Source of the DNA: Kosakonia radicincitans DSM 16656 | GTDB lineage: Bacteria; Pseudomonadota; Gammaproteobacteria; Enterobacterales; Enterobacteriaceae | Length of the DNA: 64,000 nucleotides | Assembly: GCF_000280495.2 (NCBI RefSeq) | Contig: NZ_CP018016.1 | Coordinates: forward strand, 2,294,001-2,358,000 | Direction of reading: 5' to 3' | Part shown: positions 35,640 through 48,157 of the stretch, piece by piece | Position numbering within the stretch: the first letter of the stretch is position 1 | Layout: every line of letters starts with the position of its first letter | Translations under genes and position numbers: made by a program | Notes under the pieces: generated by a model | Told to the model about the DNA's origin: nothing | What the model saw: only the letters and a program-made list of their open reading frames with translations | Databases searched by the model: none

Positions 35640-37252
35640 GCTGTCTTCCTTTCACTATCCCAGGGGAGATGGACAAAAAATTGGGTAAATACGCCGGGCT
35701 CGGATTCAACGGTCAGGGTTCCGCCCAGCTCGGTAAGCTGCTGACTGGCAAGAAATAGCCCAACGCCACGGTTATCGCCTTTGGTCGAAAAACCTTTGCG
35801 GAAAATAACATCAATGTTGTCCGGCGCAATGCCAGGACCATCGTCGCTGACCTCGCCGACAAGCCAGCCATCCTGATAGTGCAGCAGCAAGCTGACTTCG
35901 CCCTCCGCTTGCTGGCTTAACGCATCGAGCGCGTTTTCTATCAGGTTACCGAGCACCGTTACCAGCACGGTCACCTGCTTTTCGTTCGGATTATCAGGAA
36001 CCAGGCTTTCATCGGCCAGCGTCAGGGTCACGCCGCGCTCTTTCGCCCGGTTGAGTTTACCTAACAGGAAACCGGCGACCACAGGCGATTTTATTCGATG
36101 CTGAATGGCGCCAATATCAGTCTGATGATTCTGCGCTGTTTGCAACACATAACCCTCCAGCTTGTCATAACGCTTCATATTCAGCAGGCCGAGGATCACA
36201 TGCAATTTATTCATAAATTCATGGGAAGTGGTGCGCAGGGCGTCAACATAGTTCACCATCCCATCCAGCCTTTGCAACAACTGGCTGACTTCTGTTTTAT
36301 CACGGAACGTGCTGATAGCACCGATAATCGTGTTCTGGCTGCGCACTGGCACGGTATTGCACAGCAACAGCAGGCCATTACAGCCCAGTTCGCGATCCTG
36401 AATCGGCACTCCGGTTTTCAACACCTCCAGCAGATCGGCCAGCAGAGGCCCGTGCCCGGCAGCGCCATCGGCCGCATTGGTCAACAGCATCTGCCGCGCG
36501 GCGTGATTAAGCAACGTGACGCGACCGTCGGCATCTACCGCAATCACCCCTTCTTTAAGCGACTGTAACATCGCCTGTCGCTGCTTAAATTGCGCGGAGA
36601 TTTCGTACGGTTCCAGCCCCAGCAGAATGCGTTTCAGCACGCGCACCAGTTGCCAGATGCCGAGCGATCCAATCAGCGCGCTGAATAGCAGCGTCCACAT
36701 CACCGCCCAGCGGCTGCGGTTTACCTGATCCTGCACTTTGCTGAGCGAAATGCCGACCACCACCACGCCAATTTGCTGATAGCGGTTGTCATAAACCGGT
36801 GTAAATACGCGCAGCGCCAGCCCCAACGTGCCGCGATTTATCGCCACATTCTCTTTGCCGCGCAGCGCGGGCTGCAGATCATCGCCGATAAACTTCTGCC
36901 CGATGATCGCGGCATTCGGATGCGAATAACGAATCCCTTGCATATTCGTGACGATGGCGTAAAGCAGATCATTGCGCGTGGTCACCGCCGCAGCTATCGG
37001 CTGAATCACGTTACTGTTCGGCGGCAACAGCAGACCGCGTTTGATCTCCGGCGCATCCGCCAGCGTGCGGGCCACTGCCAGCGCCGTCTCTTTCACCCCA
37101 TCGCGCGTGGCGTTGCTGATTTGCCAAAACCACAGGGCACACGCCAGCAGCAGCACGGAGCCGGTGACGCTGCACACCATTAATGTCACCGTGGTGCCGA
37201 GCTTCATTGGACGTTTGCGCGGTTTTATCGCCGCAGACGCTAAGTCATTCAT
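35636..37252 (-). CDS. dcuS: C4-dicarboxylate sensor histidine kinase DcuS
   Basis: DcuS senses fumarate, succinate, malate or citrate through a periplasmic PAS domain. The 538-residue protein has a membrane helix at about 22-44, a periplasmic PAS domain with the ligand signature RYSHP, a second helix at about 183-205, a cytoplasmic PAS domain (EGVIAVDADGRVTLLNHAAR) and a CitA-type kinase core. The phospho-acceptor is in TTSHEFMNKLHVILGL (around residue 342), and the ATP-binding boxes are ENALDA, SDDGPGI and GVGLF. It forms a unit with dcuR and is divergent from the MurQ-like gene. It is the likely switch of the fumarate module. Confidence 0.92.
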   Translation of the reverse strand: MNDLASAAIKPRKRPMKLGTTVTLMVCSVTGSVLLLACALWFWQISNATRDGVKETALAVARTLADAPEIKRGLLLPPNSNVIQPIAAAVTTRNDLLYAIVTNMQGIRYSHPNAAIIGQKFIGDDLQPALRGKENVAINRGTLGLALRVFTPVYDNRYQQIGVVVVGISLSKVQDQVNRSRWAVMWTLLFSALIGSLGIWQLVRVLKRILLGLEPYEISAQFKQRQAMLQSLKEGVIAVDADGRVTLLNHAARQMLLTNAADGAAGHGPLLADLLEVLKTGVPIQDRELGCNGLLLLCNTVPVRSQNTIIGAISTFRDKTEVSQLLQRLDGMVNYVDALRTTSHEFMNKLHVILGLLNMKRYDKLEGYVLQTAQNHQTDIGAIQHRIKSPVVAGFLLGKLNRAKERGVTLTLADESLVPDNPNEKQVTVLVTVLGNLIENALDALSQQAEGEVSLLLHYQDGWLVGEVSDDGPGIAPDNIDVIFRKGFSTKGDNRGVGLFLASQQLTELGGTLTVESEPGVFTQFFVHLPWDSERKTA

Positions 37253-37428
37253 GCCAGACCTGATTCTCTCTTAATAAGAAACCTATTATCACCGATGGCG
37301 ACGATTTCATAAAGCCGTGTGAAAAAAGGAAAAGTACCCAATCCGGGGCGGGAAGCGTGACCTCATTCGCAGGTATAACAAATAAATAACCTTATAGTGT
37401 GTGTGGAACCATTCAGAAGGAGCAGGGT

Positions 37429-38343
37429 ATGAGCAATAAGCCAAACGGTTCAGTAATGGAACGCCGTCACACAGAGACAGCCGATATCGACAGGCTGGCA
37501 ACGCAGGATATGCTGGCGCTCATCAACCGCGAAGACCTGGCGGTCGCCAACGCAACAGGGGCCTGTTTACCGGAGATCGCCCGGCTGGTGGATAACGCCA
37601 GCGCCACGCTAAATCGCGGCGGTCGGGTGGTGATTGTGGGGGCAGGAGCGTCCGGGCGCGCCGCGCTACAGATGGTTGCGGATTTCGCGCCAGACGTGCA
37701 CCCGCAGCTCATCGGGCTGATGGCGGGCGGCGCGGAGGCAAAAAGGCAGGATCAGGAAAAAGCGGCGGCGAACTACGCGCTGGGCGTTGCCGATCTCCAG
37801 GCGATCCGCTTTGGTCATCAGGATATGCTGGTGGCGCTGTCGGTCAGCGGGAAAACGCCGTGGATGTGGGGCGCGCTGCGCCATGCCTGGTCGGTTGGCG
37901 CGTGCATTGCGCTGCTCAGCCACGTTCGCGAGAGTGAAGCCGCGCAGATGGCGGATATCGTGATAGCGCCGGAAACGGGCGCTGAGGTGATTGCCGGTTT
38001 CAACGAACCGAAAGCGCGCCTGGCGCAGCAGCAGATCCTCAATATGCTGGCGAGCGGGCTGGCGATCCGTACCGGGCGAGTCTACAGCAATTTGCGCGTT
38101 GACCTTAAACCCGACAATACGCACTGGATCGAGCGGCAAATCGCGCTGGTGATGGCGGCGACGCAGTGTAACCGCGAGCAGGCGAAGAGCGCGCTTGCTG
38201 CCTGCAATAATGACTGCCGTACGGCGATCCTGATGCAACTGACCGGCCTGAACAATGCGAAGGCGCGGGATTTACTGGCGGAAAATCACCAGAGCCTGCG
38301 CATTGCCCTGCAGGAGGCGAAACCGCATCTGGCGGAAGCCTGA
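37429..38343 (+). CDS. MurQ-like SIS-domain protein, probably altered catalytic residues
   Basis: MurQ cleaves N-acetylmuramate 6-phosphate during recycling of cell-wall peptides. This 304-residue protein follows the MurQ layout: ERRHTETADIDRLATQDML at the start, SIS core VVIVGAGASGRAALQMVADF, LSVSGKTPWMWGALRHA, then LAQQQILNMLASGLAIRTGRVYSNLRVDL and a C-terminal helical domain. By hand alignment the two catalytic Glu residues of E. coli MurQ (in DAAE and EGAED) fall on Asp and Ala here, so it may have another substrate or a regulatory role, as in GckR-type relatives. No murP or anmK gene lies nearby. Start ATG 37429 has an AAGGAG site. Confidence 0.75.
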   Translation: MSNKPNGSVMERRHTETADIDRLATQDMLALINREDLAVANATGACLPEIARLVDNASATLNRGGRVVIVGAGASGRAALQMVADFAPDVHPQLIGLMAGGAEAKRQDQEKAAANYALGVADLQAIRFGHQDMLVALSVSGKTPWMWGALRHAWSVGACIALLSHVRESEAAQMADIVIAPETGAEVIAGFNEPKARLAQQQILNMLASGLAIRTGRVYSNLRVDLKPDNTHWIERQIALVMAATQCNREQAKSALAACNNDCRTAILMQLTGLNNAKARDLLAENHQSLRIALQEAKPHLAEA

Positions 38344-38351
38344 TATTACTG

Positions 38352-38380
38352 CCCGCCAGACGCTGCGCTGGCGGGTTTTT
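38352..38380 (+). terminator. Rho-independent terminator after the MurQ-like gene
   Basis: Stem CCCGCCAG (38352-38359) with CTGGCGGG (38368-38375), followed by T5, lies 9 bases past the stop. Confidence 0.85.
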
Positions 38381-38624
38381 CCGCATTTATTTTTCACAAC
38401 ACAATTTATTATCTGGCGAAAATCGGCTTGATATTTCTGTGCTTTAAAATAAATCTTCGAAATATTAATTCCACACACTTTATGCCACTGCTTTTTTTAA
38501 TTTAAAAAACCAGTTAGCTATTAATGCGGGTATTTAACAAAGTTGTGAATGATATTTTAAAATAACGTAAAGATGCGTTAATATCCGTTTTCACAAATCA
38601 CACTTGCTATGTAACCTAATCAAT

Positions 38625-40277
38625 ATGCCTGCAATTAAAAAGACAATTATATCGCTGAGCGCCGTTGCGCTGCTCGTCAGTTCCGCGACCAGTGCCTGGG
38701 CGGAAGAGAATCAGAAAACTGACTTCCTGCTGATTGGCGGCGGCATCATGAGCGCTTCTCTGGGAACCTGGCTGCAGGAATTACAGCCGGAGTGGAAACA
38801 GGTGATGGTCGAGAAACTCGACGCTGTCGCACTGGAGTCGTCGAACGGCTGGAATAACGCCGGTACGGGTCACTCCGCCAATATGGAACTGAACTATACG
38901 CCGCAACGTGCGGACGGTTCTATTGATGTCAGCAAAGCGCTGGAAATTAACGAGCAGTTTATGATTTCCCGCCAATTCTGGTCAGCGCAGATTAAACGCG
39001 GCGTATTAAATAACCCGCATAACTTTATTAATTCCACCCCGCACATGAGTTTTGTCTGGGGCGATAACGTCGATTATCTGGCAAAACGTTATGCAGCTTT
39101 ACAGCAAACCACGTTATTCCAGGGCATGAAATTCTCCACCGACCATCAGCAAATTAAACAGTGGGCACCGCTGGTGATGGAAGGGCGCGATCCGAATCAG
39201 AAAGTGGCCGCCACCTGGACGCCAGTGGGTACGGATGTGAACTACGGCGAAATTACTCGCCAACTGGTAAGCAGCCTGAAAAAGAGCAGCAATTTCTCCC
39301 TGCAAACCTCCTCTGAGGTTACCGACTTTAAACGTAATGCCGACAACTCCTGGCATGTCACCATCAAAGATGTGAAAAGCGGCAACGAGCACACCATTGA
39401 TGCGAAATATGTCTTTATCGGTGCTGGCGGCGGTGCGCTGAAATTGCTGCAAAAAACCGGTATTCCGGAAGCGGATAACTACGCAGGTTTCCCGGTCGGC
39501 GGTTCCTTCCTGATGACCGAAAACCCGGCGATCACCAGCCAGCATCTGCAAAAAGTGTACGGCCAGGCTTCTGTGGGCGCGCCGCCGATGTCAGTACCGC
39601 ATATTGATGCCCGCTTTATCGATGGCAAACGCGTGGTGCTGTTCGGGCCATTTGCGACTTTCTCTACCAAATTCCTGAAAAACGGTTCGTTCTTCGACCT
39701 GCTGAGCACCACCACTACCAGCAACTTTATGCCGATGACCCATGTAGGTCTCGACAACTTTGATCTGGTGAAATACCTGGTCGGTCAGGTAATGCTGAGC
39801 GATGACGACCGTTTTGCGGCGCTGAAAGAGTACTATCCGCAGGCGCGTAAAGAGGACTGGAAACTGATTCAGGCTGGCCAGCGCGTACAGATCATCAAGA
39901 AAGATGAAGAGAAGGGCGGCGTGCTGAAGCTGGGCACTGAAGTGGTGGTCGATCAGCAGAAAACCATTTCTGCACTGCTGGGCGCGTCACCGGGCGCTTC
40001 TACCGCTGCGCCGATTACGCTGAACGTCATCAAGAAGATGTTCCCGCAGCAGTTCAATTCAGCGGAATGGCAGAGCAAAATCCGTGAAATCGTTCCGAGC
40101 TACGGCCAGGAGATGAACGGCAACGTGGCGCTGACGCAGAAAGTATGGGATGACACTGCCGCAACGCTGCAACTGGTGAAACCGCCGGTGATTCAGATGC
40201 CAGATAGCGCAACGCCGCAAGCCAAACCGGCCGCGCCAAAAACGGAAAACGCGCCGCAACACGACATGGCGCTGTAA
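38625..40277 (+). CDS. mqo: Malate:quinone oxidoreductase
   Basis: Mqo oxidises malate to oxaloacetate and passes electrons to the quinone pool. It is an FAD enzyme bound to the membrane periphery. The 550-residue protein has an N-terminal hydrophobic leader ending around SAWAEE, an FAD site [38 protein letters not shown], and the active-site region [20 protein letters not shown], all collinear with E. coli Mqo (548). The C-terminal 40 residues are Pro/Ala-rich and variable. ATG 38625 lacks an obvious ribosome-binding site; a TTG at 38604 is an alternative. It is isolated by terminators on both sides, so it is probably a single-gene unit. Confidence 0.93.
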   Translation: MPAIKKTIISLSAVALLVSSATSAWAEENQKTDFLLIGGGIMSASLGTWLQELQPEWKQVMVEKLDAVALESSNGWNNAGTGHSANMELNYTPQRADGSIDVSKALEINEQFMISRQFWSAQIKRGVLNNPHNFINSTPHMSFVWGDNVDYLAKRYAALQQTTLFQGMKFSTDHQQIKQWAPLVMEGRDPNQKVAATWTPVGTDVNYGEITRQLVSSLKKSSNFSLQTSSEVTDFKRNADNSWHVTIKDVKSGNEHTIDAKYVFIGAGGGALKLLQKTGIPEADNYAGFPVGGSFLMTENPAITSQHLQKVYGQASVGAPPMSVPHIDARFIDGKRVVLFGPFATFSTKFLKNGSFFDLLSTTTTSNFMPMTHVGLDNFDLVKYLVGQVMLSDDDRFAALKEYYPQARKEDWKLIQAGQRVQIIKKDEEKGGVLKLGTEVVVDQQKTISALLGASPGASTAAPITLNVIKKMFPQQFNSAEWQSKIREIVPSYGQEMNGNVALTQKVWDDTAATLQLVKPPVIQMPDSATPQAKPAAPKTENAPQHDMAL

Positions 40278-40280
40278 ATA

Positions 40281-40309
40281 AAAAAGCCCCTTGCGAGGGG
40301 CTTTTTTTT
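40281..40309 (+). terminator. Bidirectional terminator between mqo and the transporter pseudogene
   Basis: Stem AAAAAGCCCCT with AGGGGCTTTTT around a 4-base loop, followed by T-rich sequence. It lies just after the mqo stop and just beyond the end of the convergent transporter gene, so it can serve both. Confidence 0.88.
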
Positions 40310-40317
40310 CGCGCAGC

Positions 40318-41667
40318 TTACTGCGCTTTCGCGTTGTTCAGTTCGATACGCTTAATAGGACCGACAATCACCACGAAGCTAAAAATGGCAATCAGCGCAT
40401 GGACGGCCACGAACACCAGCGCCCACTCAAAATGGCCGGTCGCTTTCACGATGTAGCCAATCACCACCGGCGAGATAATCCCGGCGAAGTTACCGCACAG
40501 GTTAAAGAAACCGCCCGCCACGCCAGCCATCTCTTTTGGCGCGGTATCAGACATCACCGCCCAGCCCAACGCGCCAATGCCTTTCCCGAGGAAAGCCAGT
40601 GACATAAAGAAAACCACCAGGTAAATCGAGTCCACATAGTTACAGAACACCATCACCATGGAGAGCAGCATGCCGAGCACGATGGGCGTTTTACGGGCAA
40701 TCGACAGTGATTTGGTGATACGCAGAATACGGTCAGAGATCACGCCGCCGGTCAGGCCGCCGAGGAAGCCGCAAATAGCCGGGATCGCGGCGATAAAGCC
40801 GACGGTTTTGATATCCAGCCCTTTTTCCATCGCCAGATAGAGCGGAAACCAGGTAATAAAGAAGAAGGTTAATACGTTAATGCAGTACTGGCCCAGATAG
40901 ACGCCGAGTAACATGCGGTTGGTGATTAATTGTTTAAATGCACTAAAGTCAAATGTCGGGCCGGTTTTAACTTTGCTCTGATCCATATCCACCAGCGCGC
41001 CGCCCTGGCGAATGTACTCAATTTCTTCGCTATTAGCACGCGGATGATTTAATGGATTATGTACCACTTTCGCCGCGGCAAAAGTAATAACGATCCCCAG
41101 TGTACCCATAAAGATAAAAATAGATTGCCAGCCATAATTGAGCGTCAGCCAGCCCATAATTGGTGCGAAAATAGCCGTGGCGAAATATTGCGCGGAGTTA
41201 AATATTGCTGCGGCGGTGGCGCGCTCCTTTGACGGGAACCAGGCCGCAACAAAACGGCTGTTGCCTGGCATCACCGGCGCTTCAAACAAACCGACAAGAA
41301 ACAGCAAAATGGTAAAGCAAATAATTGCGCCGAAGCCGTGGAAAATCTCCACACAGCCTTGCAGTAGCGTGAAAATTGACCACATGCAAAGGCCGCAAAG
41401 ATAAACTTTTTTCGACCCAAAACGGTCAAGCAGCCAGCCACCAGGAATCTGCGCCAGTCAGTAGGCCCAGGCGAACGCGGAGAATACCCAACCCATCTGG
41501 CCGGGGTTAATGCCAAGCGCGGCAGACATATCTTTACCGGCAATCGCCAGCGTCGAACGGTCACCGACGCTCACTGCAGTAATAATAAAGAGGATAATAA
41601 CGATATGCCATCTGACATTCGTTTTTTTGGCGTGAAGGACGCCCTCAAGATTATTAACTTGACTCAT
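40318..41667 (-). pseudogene. GudP/GarP-like sugar-acid transporter with internal TGA stop
   Basis: A major-facilitator transporter of the anion:cation symporter family (glucarate, galactarate or related sugar acids in E. coli). The start is at 41667 with an AAGGTGG ribosome site. After 69 codons (ending VFSAFAWAY) an in-frame TGA at 41460-41458 interrupts the gene. The same frame then continues LAQIPGGWLLDRFGSKKVYL for another 379 codons to a normal C-terminus. E. coli GarP reads AYLLMQIPGG here, so a Leu codon has probably become TGA by one base change. Everything else (12 membrane helices, SNTS-like loops, ERATAAAIFNSAQY) is intact. Either a recent nonsense mutation or a sequencing error; a shortened protein from the internal ATG 41385 would lack the first helices. 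Confidence 0.85.
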
Positions 41668-42077
41668 GAGAAACCACCTTAAACTTAAATGAAATCTAAA
41701 AATGTCAATATGAATTCATTCCAGCAGGTGTTACTGAAGTGCATTCACTATTAACATTGCAGAAACGTCTTATGCTATTTATTTACTCCGTCAGTGTGAC
41801 AATGTTTTTACCGATCATTATTCATCAGGCAAAGATTAGGAGTATCACCAGGGACAGACAATGTGCATTTGCATAACAAAGCCGATTCTTTTTGCGTTTC
41901 TGTACGTTATATGTTTTTTTGTTTGAAGTTGATCACAAAAAATAGCGTATAAAAAATAAAAAACGCGACCGCTATTGCGTTTTTCCTTCATCAATAGCAA
42001 CACCATCCGCATTGACAATCCTGGTGCTTCCGGCTGACGATGGTTTTCTTCCCGCCTTTAACCTGCAAGGAGTTGTA
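41668..42077. other. Divergent spacer between transporter and amidotransferase genes
   Basis: The 410 bases hold no convincing gene. They are AT-rich and must contain the promoters of both flanking genes. I see no confident operator or terminator. Confidence 0.5.
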
Positions 42078-42776
42078 ATGAAAACGGCCGTCGCTTTCCG
42101 TCATGTCCCCTTTGAAGATTTAGGCACGCTGGCCGATACGCTGCATTCTCTCGGTTATGAATGCCGCTATATCGACACCCCGGTTGAGTCATTTGCTCAT
42201 CTTGATCCCCAGGCCGCCGATCTGCTGGTGGTGCTGGGTGGCCCGATCGGCGCGTATCAGCAAGCGATTTATCCATTTCTCAGCGAAGAGCTGCGCCATA
42301 TTCGTGAGCGGCTGGCGCACGGCAAACCGGTGCTCGGTATTTGTCTCGGCGCGCAACTCATGGCGCGTGCGCTGGAGGCGGAGGTTGCGCCAATGGGCGT
42401 AACGGAAATTGGCTATTCGCCGCTGACCCTCACCCCCGGGGAGCACAGCGATTTGCTGGCACCGCTGGCGGATCTGCCGGTACTGCACTGGCACGGCGAC
42501 CGGTTTGCCATCCCGCAAGGGGCGAGCCACCTGGCACGCAGCGCGGTCTGCGATAACCAGGCTTTTCTCTATGCGCCGCATGCGCTGGCGTTGCAGTTTC
42601 ATCCGGAGGTGAGCGCCATCGGGCTTGAAGGCTGGCTGGTGGGGCACGCCAGTGAACTGAGTCATGCCGGTATCGATCCGCGCCAGCTTCGCGAGCAAGC
42701 CGCGCAATACAGCCCGGCGCTGGCCCGCGCGCTTTCGCAGGTGATTAGCCGCTGGTTAACACCGCTCGCAGGCTAG
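42078..42776 (+). CDS. Class I glutamine amidotransferase-like protein
   Basis: The 232-residue protein has the class I (GATase1) fold with a nucleophile elbow GICLGAQLMA, an oxyanion segment VLGGPIGAY and the catalytic His-Glu in FHPEVS, so the triad looks complete. It resembles the stand-alone amidotransferases related to the GuaA N-terminal domain whose partner is unknown. Start ATG 42078 has a strong AAGGAG site; the open frame upstream is ignored. It lies 227 bases before anfH but ends before the nif-type promoter and is probably not part of that operon. Confidence 0.8.
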   Translation: MKTAVAFRHVPFEDLGTLADTLHSLGYECRYIDTPVESFAHLDPQAADLLVVLGGPIGAYQQAIYPFLSEELRHIRERLAHGKPVLGICLGAQLMARALEAEVAPMGVTEIGYSPLTLTPGEHSDLLAPLADLPVLHWHGDRFAIPQGASHLARSAVCDNQAFLYAPHALALQFHPEVSAIGLEGWLVGHASELSHAGIDPRQLREQAAQYSPALARALSQVISRWLTPLAG

Positions 42777-42810
42777 CTGAATTTCACTTCCGCGAACGTT
42801 TTACTGGCGG

Positions 42811-42834
42811 GAAAGTTCACAGCGGAACACTTTC
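42811..42834. promoter_or_regulatory. Candidate AnfA upstream activator site
   Basis: GAAAGT...ACTTTC brackets the motif GAACACTTT (42825-42833), with another half-like GAACGTTTT at 42794-42802. The same GAACACTTT forms a perfect palindrome upstream of anfA (48785-48810). It lies about 100 bases before the sigma-54 promoter of anfH, the usual distance for an enhancer-binding protein. Binding by AnfA is inferred. Confidence 0.45.
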
Positions 42835-42845
42835 TCCCGCCGATA

Positions 42846-42868
42846 TTTCGCCCGTCACCCGGGCGAAA
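42846..42868. repeat. Inverted repeat before the anf promoter
   Basis: A perfect 9-base-pair stem, TTTCGCCCG with CGGGCGAAA, with a 5-base loop. On the plus strand no T tract follows, so it is a poor terminator for the amidotransferase gene, though it may still stop some transcripts before the anf promoter. Confidence 0.5.
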
Positions 42869-42925
42869 AATAAATAAGCGTAATACTTTCAGTTAATAAC
42901 CCGATTTTTTTGTCGCTGGCGATAA

Positions 42926-45788
<2,863 letters not shown>

Positions 45789-45799
45789 AGGGGGTGAGC

Positions 45800-47188
45800 A
45801 TGTCTTGTGAATTAAAAGCGAAAGATCGCACCGGGGTAATCAACCCGATTTTTACCTGCCAGCCCGCCGGGGCGCAGTATGTCAGCATCGGCATTAAAGA
45901 TTGTATTGGTATTGTGCATGGCGGGCAGGGATGCGTGATGTTCGTGCGTCTGCTGATCTCCCAGCATCTGAAAGAGAGCTTTGAGATTGCCTCTTCCTCG
46001 GTGCATGAAGATGGCGCGGTATTTGGCGCGCTGGATCGCGTGGAACAGGCGGTAGATGTGCTGCTGATGCGTTACCCGCATGTCAAAGTGATCCCGATTA
46101 TCACCACCTGTTCGACAGAGGTCATTGGTGATGATGTCGATGGTGTGGTGCGTAAGCTCAACAATGGCCTGCTGCAAGAGAAATACGCCGGGCGCGAAGT
46201 GCATCTGATCCCGATTCACACGCCGAGTTTTGTCGGCAGTATGATCAGCGGCTATGACGTGGCGGTGCGCGATATCGTTAAGTATTTCGCCCGTAAAAGC
46301 GAGCCGAACGGCAAGATCAACCTCATCACCGGCTGGGTGAACCCCGGCGACGTGACAGCGTTAAAACATCTGCTGGATGAGATGTCGATTGATGCCACGG
46401 TGCTGTTTGAAATCGAAGCCTTTGACTCGCCGCTGATGCCGTCCGGCAATACCGTTTCACACGGCAACACCACCATTGCCGATCTTACCGGTACGGCGAA
46501 CGCCAGCGCCACGATTGCGCTTAACCGCTACGAAGGGGCGAAAGCGGCGCGTTATCTGGAAGAGAAGTTTGACGTCCCGGCGCTGATTGGCCCGACGCCA
46601 ATTGGTATTCGCAACACCGATACTTTCCTGCACAACCTGAAAACGCTCACCGGTAAACCTATCCCTGAATCACTGGTGCGTGAACGCGGCATTGCCCTCG
46701 ATGCGCTGACCGATCTGGTTCATATGTTCCTCGCCGATAAAAAGGTGGCGATCTACGGCAACCCGGATCTGGTGGTGGGGCTGGCGGAATTTTGCCTCGA
46801 TCTGGAGATGAAACCGGTGCTGCTGTTGCTGGGTGATGATAACGCCACCTATGCCGATGACCCGCGCATTCAGGCGTTGCAGCAACAGGTGACGTACAAG
46901 ATGGAGATTGTCACCAACGCCGACCTGTGGGAGATGGAAAAACGCATTACTGAAGGTGAGCTGGAGCTGGATCTGATTCTCGGTCACTCGAAAGGGCGTT
47001 TTACCGCCATTGATAACCAGATTCCGATGGTGCGCGTGGGCTTTCCCACCTACGACCGCGCCGGGCACTATCGCCATCCGGTGGTGGGTTACGCTGGTGC
47101 TATCTGGCTGGCGGAGCAGATGGCAAACACGCTGTTTACCGATATGGAATACAAGAAAAATAAAGAGTGGATCCTCAATGTCTGGTAA
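45800..47188 (+). CDS. anfK: Iron-only nitrogenase FeFe protein beta subunit AnfK
   Basis: AnfK pairs with AnfD and shares the P-cluster. The 462-residue protein has cysteines at 20 (IFTCQPAG), 45 (GGQGCVMF) and about 108 (ITTCSTEVIGDD), the P-cluster ligands of this subunit. It is shorter than NifK because it lacks the long N-terminal extension, as AnfK does. ATG 45800 follows a GAAGGGGG site; a GTG at 45794 is less likely. It completes anfHDGK. No cofactor-assembly genes (nifB, nifEN-like) follow, so these must be supplied from elsewhere. Confidence 0.97.
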   Translation: MSCELKAKDRTGVINPIFTCQPAGAQYVSIGIKDCIGIVHGGQGCVMFVRLLISQHLKESFEIASSSVHEDGAVFGALDRVEQAVDVLLMRYPHVKVIPIITTCSTEVIGDDVDGVVRKLNNGLLQEKYAGREVHLIPIHTPSFVGSMISGYDVAVRDIVKYFARKSEPNGKINLITGWVNPGDVTALKHLLDEMSIDATVLFEIEAFDSPLMPSGNTVSHGNTTIADLTGTANASATIALNRYEGAKAARYLEEKFDVPALIGPTPIGIRNTDTFLHNLKTLTGKPIPESLVRERGIALDALTDLVHMFLADKKVAIYGNPDLVVGLAEFCLDLEMKPVLLLLGDDNATYADDPRIQALQQQVTYKMEIVTNADLWEMEKRITEGELELDLILGHSKGRFTAIDNQIPMVRVGFPTYDRAGHYRHPVVGYAGAIWLAEQMANTLFTDMEYKKNKEWILNVW

Positions 47189-47231
47189 TACCTGACCTGA
47201 ACGCCGGGGTTTGCCCCGGCTGGAGAAAACC

Positions 47232-47654
47232 ATGGCGCAACTCCTGTTTGAGACCGATAAACAGCGTTTTGTCCGCTGTTACGACTATGCGAAAGGTTAC
47301 CATCGCCGCGCCAGTCTGCTGGCGGCGCAAAACCGTTCCGCCAGCCTGGTATTTAACGTCGCGGCCATTGCTGTTGAGTGCTATCTGATTGCGCTCTGCT
47401 CCTTGCACGGCGATATGCCCTTTAACCATAACTACCGCAGTCTGCTGGCGAGCGCCGCGCAAAAGAGCGTGTTTAGCGACTCCCTGCGCGACGGCATTTT
47501 GTCGCTGGACAGCATTTTCGGCATCTGCTCGGTGGATGACTATCACCACGGGACACCGGATGAGCACGACAAAGAACGCATTCTCAGCGTTTGCCAGTCG
47601 CTGGATGCGCTGATTGCCAGTGAACAACGACGCCTGCAGGAGGAAAAATCATGA
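47232..47654 (+). CDS. HEPN-like protein in the anf operon
   Basis: I do not recognise a named gene. The 140-residue helical protein has a layout like HEPN domains: an N-terminal helix RFVRCYDYAKGYHRRASLLA, a hydrophobic helix SLVFNVAAIAVECYLIALCS, then H-x-x-Y-R-S-L-L (NHNYRSLLASAA). The typical RNase motif R-x4-6-H is not evident. It lies 43 bases after anfK and overlaps the next gene as ATGA, so it is co-transcribed with the nitrogenase. In Azotobacter, anfHDGK is followed by anfO and anfR; this could be the AnfR counterpart, but I cannot confirm it. ATG 47232 has a GGAG site. Confidence 0.6.
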   Translation: MAQLLFETDKQRFVRCYDYAKGYHRRASLLAAQNRSASLVFNVAAIAVECYLIALCSLHGDMPFNHNYRSLLASAAQKSVFSDSLRDGILSLDSIFGICSVDDYHHGTPDEHDKERILSVCQSLDALIASEQRRLQEEKS

Positions 47655-48145
47655 GCCAGCAGACACTAATGCACCCGCACGGCGAGATGCGTCGCGATGA
47701 GCGTGAACTGACTGAACCTAAGGCGCTGGATGCAATTTTGCAGGCTGGAAGGGTGATGTATATCGCGCTGGCCAGCGCGGATATGCCATTTCTACTGCCG
47801 GTGTTTTATGTCTGGGATGGCACGGCGCTGTGGTTTCACTCGGCACGCGCCGGGAGCAAAATCGACATCATGCGGCAAAACGCCAACATCTGCTTTGCGG
47901 TGTCTGAATACGGCGGCATCATCGAAGATGACCTGGCCTGCAACTTTGAGGCGCGTCACCGCACGGTGATAGGCGTCGGTAAAACCCATTTTGTTGACGA
48001 CGAGACGGAAAAGGTCACCATGCTGCACCGCCTGATGGCGCGTTTCAGCGATAAAACGTTCCACTTTTCCGCCGCCAATCTGAAAGCCACCCAGGTTATC
48101 CGCATTGACATTACTTCGATGAAGGGGAAACAACACGGCTATTAG
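47651..48145 (+). CDS. FMN-binding split-barrel (PPOX-like) protein in the anf operon
   Basis: A 164-residue protein of the pyridoxamine-phosphate-oxidase-like split-barrel fold (NimA type). It shows EMRRDERELTEPKALDAILQ, then GRVMYIALASADMPFLLPVF, LWFHSARAGSKIDIMRQNAN and VSEYGGIIEDDLACNFEARH. Such proteins bind FMN or heme. It overlaps the HEPN-like gene (ATGA) and is followed after 12 bases by anfO, so it is produced with the nitrogenase. A flavin or heme protein here might protect the enzyme from oxygen or supply electrons; this is speculation. It is an alternative candidate for the AnfR position. Confidence 0.75.
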   Translation: MSQQTLMHPHGEMRRDERELTEPKALDAILQAGRVMYIALASADMPFLLPVFYVWDGTALWFHSARAGSKIDIMRQNANICFAVSEYGGIIEDDLACNFEARHRTVIGVGKTHFVDDETEKVTMLHRLMARFSDKTFHFSAANLKATQVIRIDITSMKGKQHGY

Positions 48146-48157
48146 TCCGGAGGAAAG

